This document shows positions 43,245-51,212 of a stretch of DNA of 64,000 nt, one piece after another. The stretch spans positions 1,316,365 through 1,380,364 of the forward strand of contig JAGTTQ010000001.1 of assembly GCA_018223415.1 (NCBI GenBank). Direction: 5' to 3'. The translations under genes and the position numbers were made by a program. The stretch comes from Eubacteriaceae bacterium Marseille-Q4139. GTDB taxonomy: Bacteria; Bacillota; Clostridia; Lachnospirales; Lachnospiraceae. The notes under the pieces are model-generated. The model searched no databases. It had not been told where the DNA came from and saw only the letters and a program-made list of their open reading frames with translations. The first letter of the stretch is position 1. Each line of letters starts with the position of its first letter.

Positions 43245-43397
43245 ATGAAACAGCAGCCTGAAATCTTGACGCCGTCCAAAAACGGCCCCTCCCCGGAAAT
43301 CGTCCTTCCGGGAAGCGACCGCGCAACGAATGTGATCCCCGATGAGGTGCCGCGGCGCGACGGGCCTGGCGGGGAACCGGGCGGAACGCCGAAATAA
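43245..43397 (+). CDS. Small proline/glycine-rich protein (50 aa)
   Basis: The peptide reads MKQQPEILTPSKNGPSPEIV, ends GPGGEPGGTPK and is probably disordered. AGAGAGG is 9 bases before the ATG and a 13-bp terminator follows at once, which argues for a real gene. Function unknown. Confidence 0.5.
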   Translation: MKQQPEILTPSKNGPSPEIVLPGSDRATNVIPDEVPRRDGPGGEPGGTPK

Positions 43398-43402
43398 GCC
43401 AG

Positions 43403-43446
43403 ATAAAGCCCGAAGACTTCCTTCCAACAGAAGCTTCGGGCTTTAT
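43403..43446. terminator. Bidirectional terminator
   Basis: ATAAAGCCCGAAG (403-415) pairs perfectly with CTTCGGGCTTTAT (434-446). It serves the small gene on the left and the large TPR gene arriving from the right. Confidence 0.85.
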
Positions 43447-43464
43447 TCTTCTTCCGGAATGGCT

Positions 43465-45738
43465 CTACGCCTTCGAAGACCAGAAAGCGCCGTCCTCCTC
43501 CGTCCCGTCCGGCTTCAGGAAAATCTGGAAGTATTGTTCCTCCTCTGCCAGCTTGTAGAGGAGGCCGATGCGGTAGTCAAGCCCTACCAACACCGTGTCC
43601 AGGCTCGCCTCTCTGCCGTCCGGATGATTCCGTTCCAGCCAGCGGCCGTCCTTGATCCACTCCTTTAGCCGTACCAGCCAGTCCGCATGCAGCTTGGACA
43701 TGCCGGCCTCATTCATCAGGAACGCCAGCTCAAAGGTACGCCCGTTCACGGTACAAGGGAACTGGGTAAAGGGCGCATTGGCAATATAGTTTTCCGGCTT
43801 TGAGCCGAAGATGTCCCAGAACGTCTTAAGGCCTTCTGCGTTTATGGAGATGCAGGAGATGGCTCTCTGTTTGTCGTCGGAGTCCTCATCTAACCCCTGC
43901 TGGAGCGTCCGGTCGGCATCGGGATTGATCCAGTGATACTCCATCCGTTCCAGGGGCTCTCCGGCTTCGATTTCCTTTTTTAAGGTCAGGAATTCATAAT
44001 CCCCCGGTACCAGCGCAAGGCCGCGGGCCGCCGCCTCCAGGGCGCCTTCTTTGTCTCCAAAATGGCTCCGCAGCTTGCCTGCCTGGAGCCAGATCCACGG
44101 ATAGTCCGGCTCTTCCAGGATTCCCTGCTCAGCATAATCCCTGGCTTCCTCCAGGCGGCCGCAGTACATCAGGGCCGCCGAGTAACGGTAGTACCATGTG
44201 GCGCAGCCTTTTGCGTTTTGTTCCGAATCCTTCATCCACTGAACCGCTTTGTAATAATAGCGGTACGCATCCAGATTATTGCATGCATAGGCATACCACA
44301 GGGCGATTTCAAGATCCCGTCTTGCCTGCCGTTCGGTAAACCGCCTCTCCTTTATGCCCTGATCTATGAAATTTTCCAGCCATGTAAGCATTTTCCCGAA
44401 ATAGCCGGATACGCCGTCCTCAAAGGATGCCAGCGTTTCCATATCCTTTTTCGAGAGCAGAGAGCCTGTCTCCGGATCCACCTGCGGTTCGCTCTCCTGT
44501 TCCCATAAACGGACTACGCCCACGTTCCGGCGGAACACGCGGAAGCCGCCCCAGGATATATCGGTGCCGGCAAAAAAGTCCCTGGCCGCATCCAGCACGG
44601 CCGGCAGATCCCAGGCGATGAAGTCCAGATACCCATAATAGAGGCCGGTGGCTCCGCCAAGGAAGACGGCGGCATCATCCCCGGCATGTTCCCGGATCGC
44701 CTCCCGGAGATCGTCCCGGAACTTAAGAATCCCGGCTGCCTGTTCTTCTCCCTCAAAACCATCCAGCGGATAGCACAGGAAGCCAGCCGCAATGCCGTCC
44801 TTATGGTAATCATCCATAGTTCCTCTCTCGCCGCACATGTACTCGTTGATGAGGACGGGAAGCCGTGCAGAACCGGTGAAAACATCCATCCGCCAGTCGG
44901 CCTCCGGATCTTCTTCCGGCTCCAGCTCATAGTTCATATAGCTGTTGTCCAGATAGCTCCCGGCATCGTCCCACAGCTCATACCCCATCTCCCGCAGTGC
45001 TTTCGGAAGATCCGACAGCATGAGCGGTGCTCCCTCTTTCGGCTGCTCTGCAAGCTCCAGCCTGCTTACATATGCGATGACGGGCACCTCCCCCAGTACC
45101 TGAACGGTGAGCGTGTAAAACAGCCACCAGAGTTTGTCTTCCTCGTCTTTCAGCAGAGGCAGAAGCTTTCCGCAGAACATAGTCAGCGAAATCCCTTCCT
45201 CCGTTCGTTCTGCCCAGACCTGCACATCGTCTGCCTGCACCTGGATTTCCCCTGCCCTGAGAGAAAAACCCTCTGAGATCTGGCGCCCTGCCAGGATGTT
45301 CCAGTGAGCCAGCACAGACTCCGGCGCATGGCGCTGGAAATACACCAGAGGGAACAGCTTCGCCCGGTTCCCCTCGGCGCTGAGGATCAGCTCGTATTGA
45401 CCGCCATGAACTCCCAGCTCGAAGGCAGGAGAATGAAAGGCCAGTTCCAGGGCGCTGCTGCATTTTTCGATCAGCTCCCCGCCCCGCTCCCGCAGTCTGT
45501 CCGTATCCATAATCTGACGCAGCTCTTCCTCAATCTCAGCAAAGGCCGTCCAGGCTTCTTCCGTCCGTTTTCGGAAGTTCTTCTCAAACAGCGGCAGGGC
45601 CAGGCCGTTGTATGCCCTGGCCAGCTCGCTGTCCATTTCAGGCGTGCGCTCCCCGGCCGGAAGCGCCTCCAATGCGTCGATGGTCTTCTGAAATTCGTCG
45701 GTTTCATTCCATTTCTGACACTGTTCCAGTAAATTCAT
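43465..45738 (-). CDS. Large tetratricopeptide-type protein, unknown function
   Basis: A 757-residue soluble protein. The N-terminus (WNETDEFQKTIDALEALPAG, then SELARAYNGLALPLFEKN) and the region about 500-590 (CATWYYRYSAALMYCGRLEE, IWLQAGKLRSHFGDKEGALE) look like TPR helices. The middle (about 250-430) is acidic, and the last ~120 residues (YHWINPDADRTLQQGLDEDS) form another domain. I have seen similar N-termini in large Firmicute proteins lacking known function. AAAGGAG precedes ATG 45738. A 12-bp inverted repeat (45789-45818) lies in its promoter. Confidence 0.6.
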   Translation of the reverse strand: MNLLEQCQKWNETDEFQKTIDALEALPAGERTPEMDSELARAYNGLALPLFEKNFRKRTEEAWTAFAEIEEELRQIMDTDRLRERGGELIEKCSSALELAFHSPAFELGVHGGQYELILSAEGNRAKLFPLVYFQRHAPESVLAHWNILAGRQISEGFSLRAGEIQVQADDVQVWAERTEEGISLTMFCGKLLPLLKDEEDKLWWLFYTLTVQVLGEVPVIAYVSRLELAEQPKEGAPLMLSDLPKALREMGYELWDDAGSYLDNSYMNYELEPEEDPEADWRMDVFTGSARLPVLINEYMCGERGTMDDYHKDGIAAGFLCYPLDGFEGEEQAAGILKFRDDLREAIREHAGDDAAVFLGGATGLYYGYLDFIAWDLPAVLDAARDFFAGTDISWGGFRVFRRNVGVVRLWEQESEPQVDPETGSLLSKKDMETLASFEDGVSGYFGKMLTWLENFIDQGIKERRFTERQARRDLEIALWYAYACNNLDAYRYYYKAVQWMKDSEQNAKGCATWYYRYSAALMYCGRLEEARDYAEQGILEEPDYPWIWLQAGKLRSHFGDKEGALEAAARGLALVPGDYEFLTLKKEIEAGEPLERMEYHWINPDADRTLQQGLDEDSDDKQRAISCISINAEGLKTFWDIFGSKPENYIANAPFTQFPCTVNGRTFELAFLMNEAGMSKLHADWLVRLKEWIKDGRWLERNHPDGREASLDTVLVGLDYRIGLLYKLAEEEQYFQIFLKPDGTEEDGAFWSSKA

Positions 45739-45788
45739 ACAGCAGCTCCTTTCTGTTTGCCTGCCATGTCCTCCCGGCGTCTTTTATA

Positions 45789-45818
45789 ATAAATACAAAA
45801 TTACTGTTTTGTATTTAT
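45789..45818. promoter_or_regulatory. 12-bp inverted repeat upstream of the TPR gene
   Basis: ATAAATACAAAA (45789-45800), spacer TTACTG, TTTTGTATTTAT (45807-45818); 12 of 12 paired. It lies 50 bases before ATG 45738 and is A/T-rich, so it may be an operator or part of the promoter. The rest of 45839-45999 shows nothing I recognise. Confidence 0.5.
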
Positions 45819-45999
45819 ATAGTAAAACAGAATAGGGAAGAATTCAACTGCTTTTATAGAGCTTTTGCGCCGGCGTCGTTTTTGGTGTCCGTTTTGGTGC
45901 CCATTTCTCCGGGAAATTACTGCTGCTTATTACTGCCGCGGCAGAAATAAAAAATGGCCAAAACCCTTTAAAATAAAGGATTTCAGCCACTTTCTCCGA

Positions 46000-46071
46000 C
46001 TGGGCCAGTTGGATTCGAACCAACGGATGCAGGAGTCAAAGTCCTGTGCCTTACCGCTTGGCGATGGCCCA
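46000..46071 (-). tRNA. tRNA-Gln (anticodon UUG)
   Basis: The minus-strand cloverleaf has acceptor arms TGGGCCA/TGGCCCA, anticodon stem ACAGG-CTTTGAC-CCTG with anticodon TTG, and T loop GTTCGAATC. CCA is not encoded. Own promoter at 46085-46113. Confidence 0.95.
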
Positions 46072-46084
46072 ACAGTCTTTTTCT

Positions 46085-46113
46085 AGTCTATCACAGGACG
46101 CCGAAAAATTCAA
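46085..46113 (-). promoter_or_regulatory. Promoter of tRNA-Gln
   Basis: On the minus strand, TTGAAT (46108-46113) and TAGACT (46085-46090) with a 17-base spacer; 14 bases before the tRNA 5' end. Confidence 0.55.
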
Positions 46114-46120
46114 GAAAAAA

Positions 46121-46138
46121 ATCCCGGGAGCTCCCGCA
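46121..46138. terminator. Left half of an interrupted terminator
   Basis: ATCCCGGGAGCTCCCGCA. It is complementary to TGCGGGTTCCCGGGAT at 47863-47878 on the other side of the IS3-type element. Reunited, they form a stem followed on the minus strand by T7, a classic terminator for the DUF378 gene. Confidence 0.6.
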
Positions 46139-46208
46139 TTTTGATATGCTCCCTTCTAGGTAGACAGTTGAAATAATAAAACTGTTTATCAAGGAGGGAG
46201 CATTTCTT

Positions 46209-46880
46209 ATGCGTAAATATTCTGCTGAAGATAAATTACGAATGGTAAAGCTTATTTTGGAAGCTAAACATAGTATTACATCTGTATCAACAGGCGAAGG
46301 AATTCATCCTACTACTTTAGAAGAATGGATTCGTAATTATCAGTCTATGGGTTCAGAAACCTTTTACAACAAAGGATGGACCAAAAGAACTTCTGCCGAG
46401 AAAGAGATTGCCGTACAAGAGTATCTTTCTGGTCTTGGTTCACTACGTGATATTTGTAAAAAATATAAAATTTCCAGTACTCGTACACTCAGGCAATGGA
46501 TTGCGCTGTATAATGGTCATAAGGAACTGAAGGCTTCCAGAACAGGAGGATGTAGTCTTATGACCAAAGGAAGAAAAACAACGTTTGAAGAAAGAGTGGA
46601 AATTGCATCCTACTGCATTTCCCATGGCCATAACTATGCTGAAACATCAGAAAACTTTAAGGTGTCCTATCAGCAGGCACGAAATTACACTATCAAATAC
46701 GAAACAGGCGGAGTTCCTGCATTACAGGATAACCGCGGCAAAAGAAAATCGGAAGATTCTCTTACAGAGGTGGAAAAGCTTCAAGCGGAGTTGAAACTGG
46801 AAAAAGCCAAACGGCAACGTGCAGAAATGGAGTTATCATTCTTAAAAAAATTAGAGGAAATCGAAAGGAGGCGGGGCTGA
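46209..46880 (+). CDS. IS3-family transposase OrfA
   Basis: A 223-residue DNA-binding protein with two helix-turn-helix units (LRMVKLILEAKHSITSVSTG... and RVEIASYCISHGHNYAETSE...) and a C-terminal leucine-zipper-type coiled coil (LTEVEKLQAELKLEKAKRQR). It ends in FLKKLEEIERRRG. The A7 run (46844-46850) near its end is a candidate -1 frameshift site for making OrfAB. AAGGAGGGAG precedes ATG 46209 but is sequestered in a hairpin. Confidence 0.92.
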   Translation: MRKYSAEDKLRMVKLILEAKHSITSVSTGEGIHPTTLEEWIRNYQSMGSETFYNKGWTKRTSAEKEIAVQEYLSGLGSLRDICKKYKISSTRTLRQWIALYNGHKELKASRTGGCSLMTKGRKTTFEERVEIASYCISHGHNYAETSENFKVSYQQARNYTIKYETGGVPALQDNRGKRKSEDSLTEVEKLQAELKLEKAKRQRAEMELSFLKKLEEIERRRG

Positions 46881-47779
46881 GCCTGATCCGCCACGAGCAT
46901 ATCTATCAGGCTGTCAAAGAAGAACAGAAAGAACACGATTATCCGATACAGGCGCTTTGTAAGATTGGCGGTGTTTCAAGGGCGGCTTATTACAAATGGC
47001 TGAACCATGAAATGTCAGAGAATGAACAGGAAAACCGAAAAATTGCGGAACTGATAGAAAAAATCCACATAGAATCACCTGATAAGGGTTATCGCAGAAT
47101 CCGTGATGAGTTGGAGCGTTACCATGACATTGATGTAAATGATAAACGTGTTTTGCGCATCTGCCGGAAACTTGGTATCAAATCCACCATTAAATATGCA
47201 AACGATAGCTGTACAAGACAGGCTGCAAATCCACAGTACATAGCCGAAAATATCCTGAATCGTGAATTTACGGCAGAAGCTCCGAATGAAAAGTGGTTGA
47301 CCGATGTAACGGAATTTCATTACTATATCGGAAATGAAAAGCACAAGGTATATTTAAGTGCAATTCTTGACCTGTATGACCGAAGAATCGTATCCTACCG
47401 TATTGGAGACAGTAATAGTAATGCATTAGTGTTTGATACCTTTGATGATGCAGTCAAAGATAATCCTGATGCACATCCGATGTTTCACAGTGACAGAGGC
47501 TTTCAATACACCAATAGAGCCTTTCATGCAAAACTTGAAGCAGCAGGGATGATGCAGAGCATGTCCAGAGTAGCAAAGTGTATCGATAATGGACCAATGG
47601 AAGGATTCTGGGGAATTCTAAAACGGGAGCGTTATTATGGTAAACGATTTATGGACAGAGAATCACTGGTGGTCATGATAGAGAAATATATCAATTACTA
47701 TAACAACAGACGTTTGCAGAGGAAGCTTGGTATAGTAACACCAATGGAGAAACACGAAAAATATTTACAGGCAGCGTAA
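46880..47779 (+). CDS. IS3-family transposase OrfB (integrase core)
   Basis: The catalytic half lies in the -1 frame after OrfA. The first ATG is 47012, but coding resumes at about 46880 (SLIRHEHIYQAVKEEQKEHD), so production by frameshifting at the A7 run is likely. DDE residues: Asp in EKWLTDVTEFHYYI, Asp in FHSDRGFQYTNRAF, and Glu in GPMEGFWGILKRERYYG. The frame is open to the stop at 47779, so the element looks intact. Confidence 0.9.
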   Translation, partial: SLIRHEHIYQAVKEEQKEHDYPIQALCKIGGVSRAAYYKWLNHEMSENEQENRKIAELIEKIHIESPDKGYRRIRDELERYHDIDVNDKRVLRICRKLGIKSTIKYANDSCTRQAANPQYIAENILNREFTAEAPNEKWLTDVTEFHYYIGNEKHKVYLSAILDLYDRRIVSYRIGDSNSNALVFDTFDDAVKDNPDAHPMFHSDRGFQYTNRAFHAKLEAAGMMQSMSRVAKCIDNGPMEGFWGILKRERYYGKRFMDRESLVVMIEKYINYYNNRRLQRKLGIVTPMEKHEKYLQAA

Positions 47780-47862
47780 AAATCTGCCAGCAGGTGATAC
47801 CTACTGGCAGAAAAAAATTATATTTTTTTGATTGTCTACTTGACGGGAAGCAGTTCATTTCG

Positions 47863-47878
47863 TGCGGGTTCCCGGGAT
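47863..47878. terminator. Right half of an interrupted terminator
   Basis: TGCGGGTTCCCGGGAT, partner of 46121-46138; see that entry. The DUF378 transcript would now read into the IS instead of ending here. Confidence 0.6.
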
Positions 47879-47899
47879 TTTTCGGGTGCCAGTCGCCTG

Positions 47900-48100
47900 T
47901 CAGGCCGCCTTGGCGTCCGGCTGAAACAACAGGGATATGCACCAGAGCGCCGCCAGCGCCACAATCGTGTACACGATCCGGCTGAACAGGGCGCCCTGTC
48001 CGCCAAGGAGCCATGCGACCAGGTCGAATTTGAACAGGCCGATCAGCCCCCAGTTCAGGCCTCCTACGATCAGAAGGACAAGCGCAATTTTATTCAGCAT
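47900..48100 (-). CDS. DUF378 membrane protein
   Basis: A 66-residue protein beginning MLNKIALVLLIVGGLNWGLI, the DUF378 signature (GGLNWGL), with two membrane helices. AGGAGGGA lies 7 bases before ATG 48100. It lies downstream of tRNA-His and may be transcribed with the tRNA operon or separately. Function unknown. Confidence 0.9.
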   Translation of the reverse strand: MLNKIALVLLIVGGLNWGLIGLFKFDLVAWLLGGQGALFSRIVYTIVALAALWCISLLFQPDAKAA

Positions 48101-48236
48101 TGGAAATCCCTCCTTTTCTTTTTCAGTATTCCCAGAAAAAAAGGGCTTATACGAAAAAATGTACGCTTGGCGCTTCATGGACTGGAATTCTCACTGCGCA
48201 AAAAATCCGCAGACAAAACTGCCTGCGGACAAATCG

Positions 48237-48311
48237 GGTGGATACAGGGATTCGAACCCTGGGCCTCCAGAGCCACAATCTGGCGCGCTAACCAACTGCG
48301 CTATACCCACC
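48237..48311 (-). tRNA. tRNA-His (anticodon GUG)
   Basis: Acceptor arms GTGGGTA/TATCCAC with the extra 5' G (opposite C73) typical of tRNA-His. Anticodon loop ATTGTGGC gives GTG; T loop GTTCGAATC. Last of four tRNAs in the operon. Confidence 0.96.
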
Positions 48312-48338
48312 ATAATATGAGATTGTTTTGATCTCAAG

Positions 48339-48412
<74 letters not shown>

Positions 48413-48446
48413 ATGGAATCCTCGCTTTATCACTTTCTCTGTGACA

Positions 48447-48517
48447 AGCGGGTGATGGGAATCGAACCCACGTATCCAGCTTGGAAGGCTGGTGTTCTAC
48501 CATTGAACTACACCCGC
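48447..48517 (-). tRNA. tRNA-Gly (anticodon UCC)
   Basis: Acceptor arms GCGGGTG/CACCCGC (perfect). Anticodon stem CCAGC-CTTCCAA-GCTGG gives TCC. T loop GTTCGATTC. Confidence 0.96.
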
Positions 48518-48551
48518 ATGTAAGCGATGAGAGATACATTCAACTCTCTCG

Positions 48552-48626
48552 TCGGGGTGACAGGATTTGAACCTGCGACTTCCTGGTCCCAAACCAGGCG
48601 CTCTAGCCAAGCTGAGCCACACCCCG
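48552..48626 (-). tRNA. tRNA-Pro (anticodon UGG)
   Basis: Acceptor arms CGGGGTG/CACCCCG (perfect). Anticodon stem CCTGG-TTTGGGA-CCAGG gives TGG. T loop GTTCAAATC. First tRNA after the promoter at 48669-48697. Confidence 0.96.
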
Positions 48627-48668
48627 TCTGCTGACAAAACAACCGTTTTGCCTCGCAACGCAAGAGAT

Positions 48669-48697
48669 ATTATATCCTAAGCATTTCCACTTGTCAA
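48669..48697 (-). promoter_or_regulatory. Consensus promoter of the tRNA operon
   Basis: On the minus strand, perfect TTGACA (48692-48697) and TATAAT (48669-48674) with a 17-base spacer, 42 bases before tRNA-Pro. Confidence 0.9.
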
Positions 48698-48704
48698 CTA
48701 CTTT

Positions 48705-49214
48705 TTATAAAATGATGTCGTCTTTTTCGATATAATTCACCGTAAAGTGCGCTTCTCCGTCACGATCCAGCTCCATAATCATGTACGACGGCTTTCTCCC
48801 GTCCTGCCGCGGGTAAGAAAGGCTGCCGGGATTTAAAATCACCATGTCCTCCCAGTATTCCAGGCAGGGCTTGTGAGTATGCCCGAACATGACAATGTCC
48901 GCATTCCTGGACTTGCCCTCTTCCTTGATTCCCTCGGTGCCCAGGGTCACGCCGTAGAGATGGCCGTGGGTGAGGAAAGCGCGGTACTTCCCGATCTTAA
49001 TTTCCTTTTCCCGCTCCAGCGACGAAAAGAAGTCATTGTTCCCCCGGACAGCATAGACCGCGCATGCATCATTCCCAATCCATTCCCTGAAATAGCATTC
49101 GCTCCCCTCCGTGTCGCCGAGATGGATCAGCATGTCGATGGGCGAAACCTTCTTTATGACCTCACGCAGGTTCCCATCCCTGCGGTGCGTGTCGCTGACG
49201 ATTAAAATTTTCAT
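48705..49214 (-). CDS. YfcE-type metallophosphoesterase
   Basis: A 169-residue phosphodiesterase. Metal motifs: ILIVSDTHRRDGN (DxH), IHLGDTEGSE (GD), VRGNNDF (GNND), FLTHGHLYG (GHG) and VMFGHTHKP (GHTH). Such enzymes hydrolyse phosphodiesters with Mn2+ in vitro. The start ATG overlaps the stop of the RdgB-type gene by 4 bases, so the two are translated together. Confidence 0.93.
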   Translation of the reverse strand: MKILIVSDTHRRDGNLREVIKKVSPIDMLIHLGDTEGSECYFREWIGNDACAVYAVRGNNDFFSSLEREKEIKIGKYRAFLTHGHLYGVTLGTEGIKEEGKSRNADIVMFGHTHKPCLEYWEDMVILNPGSLSYPRQDGRKPSYMIMELDRDGEAHFTVNYIEKDDIIL

Positions 49215-49819
49215 ACACGTTCCCCAATTTCCTTTTCCAACAGCTTTTTCATGGCCTCCAGAGCTTTTCCCCTGTGGCTGATCTTGTTTTTCTCCTCCAT
49301 GGTGATCTCTGCCGATGTCTTCCCATATTCCGGAAGCATCAGGATCGGATCATAGCCGAAACCGCCCTCCCCGGCCGGCGCATAGGCGATATAGCCTTCC
49401 ATGGTCTCCCTTGCGCTCAAGGTACGGCCGTCCGGCAGGACTGCCGCAATGACGCAGACGAACCGCGCCGTCCGTTTTTCCTGTTCCACGCCATCCAGAC
49501 GGTGAATCAGGTTCCAGTTTTTGATTTCATAGGAGGTTTTTTCCCCCAGGTACCTTGCGGAATAGACGCCCGGCTCCCCGTTTAAATAATCTATTTCCAG
49601 GCCGGAATCATCGGCCAGCACGATGCCGCCGGTTTCTGCCCAGACTGCCTTTGCCTTAATCATGGCGTTGGCCTCGAAGCTGTCCCCGTCCTCCACGATA
49701 TCCGGCGATGCCCCCGCCTCCTTCATGGACAGGACTTCCGCCCCCAGATCCTTTAAAATCTCGCGGATTTCCCGCATCTTTCCTTCATTCGACGTTGCAA
49801 ATACGATTCTGTTCTCCAT
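49211..49819 (-). CDS. Non-canonical purine NTP pyrophosphatase (RdgB/HAM1 type)
   Basis: A 202-residue enzyme that removes ITP, dITP and XTP from the nucleotide pool. Signatures: MENRIVFATSNEGKMREIRE with SN-x-GK (about 10-14), ADDSGLEIDYLNGEPGVYSA and GEGGFGYDPILML. ATG 49819 is chosen by similarity to the family; an ATG 4 codons upstream is possible. It overlaps the end of the papain-like protease gene by 35 bases and is coupled with the phosphoesterase. Confidence 0.94.
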   Translation of the reverse strand: MENRIVFATSNEGKMREIREILKDLGAEVLSMKEAGASPDIVEDGDSFEANAMIKAKAVWAETGGIVLADDSGLEIDYLNGEPGVYSARYLGEKTSYEIKNWNLIHRLDGVEQEKRTARFVCVIAAVLPDGRTLSARETMEGYIAYAPAGEGGFGYDPILMLPEYGKTSAEITMEEKNKISHRGKALEAMKKLLEKEIGERV

Positions 49820-51212
49820 ATTCATCCTCACTGTACACTTTCAGACAGAGGTTGCAGCCCTCTTTCTCCTCGGCCCGTTCCCAGAGACGGCCGTCAGGAC
49901 TAATATACCCCTCTCCGTCGGTTATGTCAATGTTCTCTGTGCGGGAACCTGCCGCATATTCAATGGCGACAGGCTGTTTTGTCTCCTGCGCCGTGACTTC
50001 CGCCAGGACGGCAAACCGCTCGCCGGCGCTCACCTGCACGGCCTCCTCAAAGGGCACCGTATAAAAACCGGCCTCGGCGAATGTCCCCTCGAACACAAGG
50101 CGCCGTTCGGAAAACGCCTGGGACACACCGCCCGTCTCCGGAACATTGGCTACCGCATAGATGCGGCAGGAAACGCCTGCTTCCACCGCATAAAGCCCGG
50201 CCGCACAGAGCACTTCCTCCCCGGCCGCCTCGTACACATTGGCAAACCACGCCGTCCTGTTTCCGTATCCGAGCTGCCCCGTCCAGCCGCAGAGGTCAGC
50301 CTGATAGATCGTTCCGTAGTTATCCGGCGGTTCGATACCGGAATAGAGGACGTTGTACGTCCCGATATTGGCGTCTTCATAGGAGACCCAGAAACAGCCG
50401 TCCTCCCCGAAGCTGCTGCCCCAGCTGTTCATGCAGAGGAACGCGCCGTCTTTTTCCGGCATGGAAGAAAAGTTCTCCCTCGGAAAGCCATCGTCCCATC
50501 CCAGGATCACTGCATCGTGATTCGGCCCGTTCTCCCCGTCATAATACATGGCACAGGTGTCGTCCCGGTAGCACAGCTCCCGCTCGCGCCCCTGCTCCAT
50601 GGGAAAATACAGAGAGCTCTGGACGCCGCCGGAGGTATATACGGCCTGCTTGATCCGCTCATAGTCCTTTTCCGGCAGGATTCGGATTTCCTGCACATGG
50701 CAGACAGGGCTTAAGCCCTCCAGCGAGACGCCGTCCCCGTAGGGATCCTCCGCCTCAGATACCGGCCCCTGCCAGGAAAGCAGGTACGCCATCGCCATGG
50801 CATAGTCGCCGCCGTCCTCCTGCCCAAGTCCAAAGCTGTTCCTTAAGGACATGTGGTCTGCCGAGAGCCCCGTCCGAAGCTTAGCCGGCATGGTGGTCTC
50901 CAGCGCCAGAAGCGACGCAAAGGCCCAGCAGGTGCCAAAGCCGCCCTGATCCGGCACACGGGAAATGGAAAGATGTTCCCGCAGGTCAAAGCGTTCCGGC
51001 AGTGTCTCCGCCGGGGTGCCGGAAACCAGCTCCTCCCGCGCCGCGACGACGGTCGGCTCCGGCGCTCTCTCATCTTCCGGCTTCCGCCATCCCCGAAATG
51101 CCAGCAGGACTGCCAAAAAGATGAGGATTCCTGCCAGAAAGAGCTTTCTCCCCGGCCGTTTTCTCTTTCTCCTGTAATATTTACGCCTTGTTTCCAACAG
51201 CTTCTCCTGCAT
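49785..51212 (-). CDS. Membrane-anchored papain-like (C1) cysteine protease
   Basis: A 475-residue protein. A basic N-terminus and one signal-anchor helix (about 23-40, KLFLAGILIFLAVLLAFRGW) precede an extracellular C1A-type domain: Gln/Cys in VPDQGGFGTCWAFASLLALE (Cys near 98), His in GPNHDAVILGWDDG and Asn in LCMNSWGSSFGEDG. After that comes a beta-rich C-terminal domain (about 300-475) like the lectin-type domain seen with some bacterial C1 proteases. ATG 51212 has GAGGAG upstream and overlaps the RNA methyltransferase gene by 32 bases. Probable surface protease; substrate unknown. Confidence 0.85.
   Translation of the reverse strand: MQEKLLETRRKYYRRKRKRPGRKLFLAGILIFLAVLLAFRGWRKPEDERAPEPTVVAAREELVSGTPAETLPERFDLREHLSISRVPDQGGFGTCWAFASLLALETTMPAKLRTGLSADHMSLRNSFGLGQEDGGDYAMAMAYLLSWQGPVSEAEDPYGDGVSLEGLSPVCHVQEIRILPEKDYERIKQAVYTSGGVQSSLYFPMEQGRERELCYRDDTCAMYYDGENGPNHDAVILGWDDGFPRENFSSMPEKDGAFLCMNSWGSSFGEDGCFWVSYEDANIGTYNVLYSGIEPPDNYGTIYQADLCGWTGQLGYGNRTAWFANVYEAAGEEVLCAAGLYAVEAGVSCRIYAVANVPETGGVSQAFSERRLVFEGTFAEAGFYTVPFEEAVQVSAGERFAVLAEVTAQETKQPVAIEYAAGSRTENIDITDGEGYISPDGRLWERAEEKEGCNLCLKVYSEDEYGEQNRICNVE

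Larger units (their letters stand above)
46147..47852 (+). mobile_element. IS3-family (IS150-type) insertion sequence
   Basis: A 1,706-bp element holding overlapping OrfA/OrfB. Ends fit imperfect inverted repeats starting TG: left TGCTCCCTTCTAGGTAGACA, right (reverse complement) TGCTTCCCGTCAAGTAGACA, 18 of 27 bases matching with GTAGACA exact. The left ATGCTCCCTT also pairs with AAGGAGGGAGCAT (46191-46204), hiding the OrfA ribosome site. No clear target duplication. It split a terminator (46121-46138 and 47863-47878). Confidence 0.8.
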
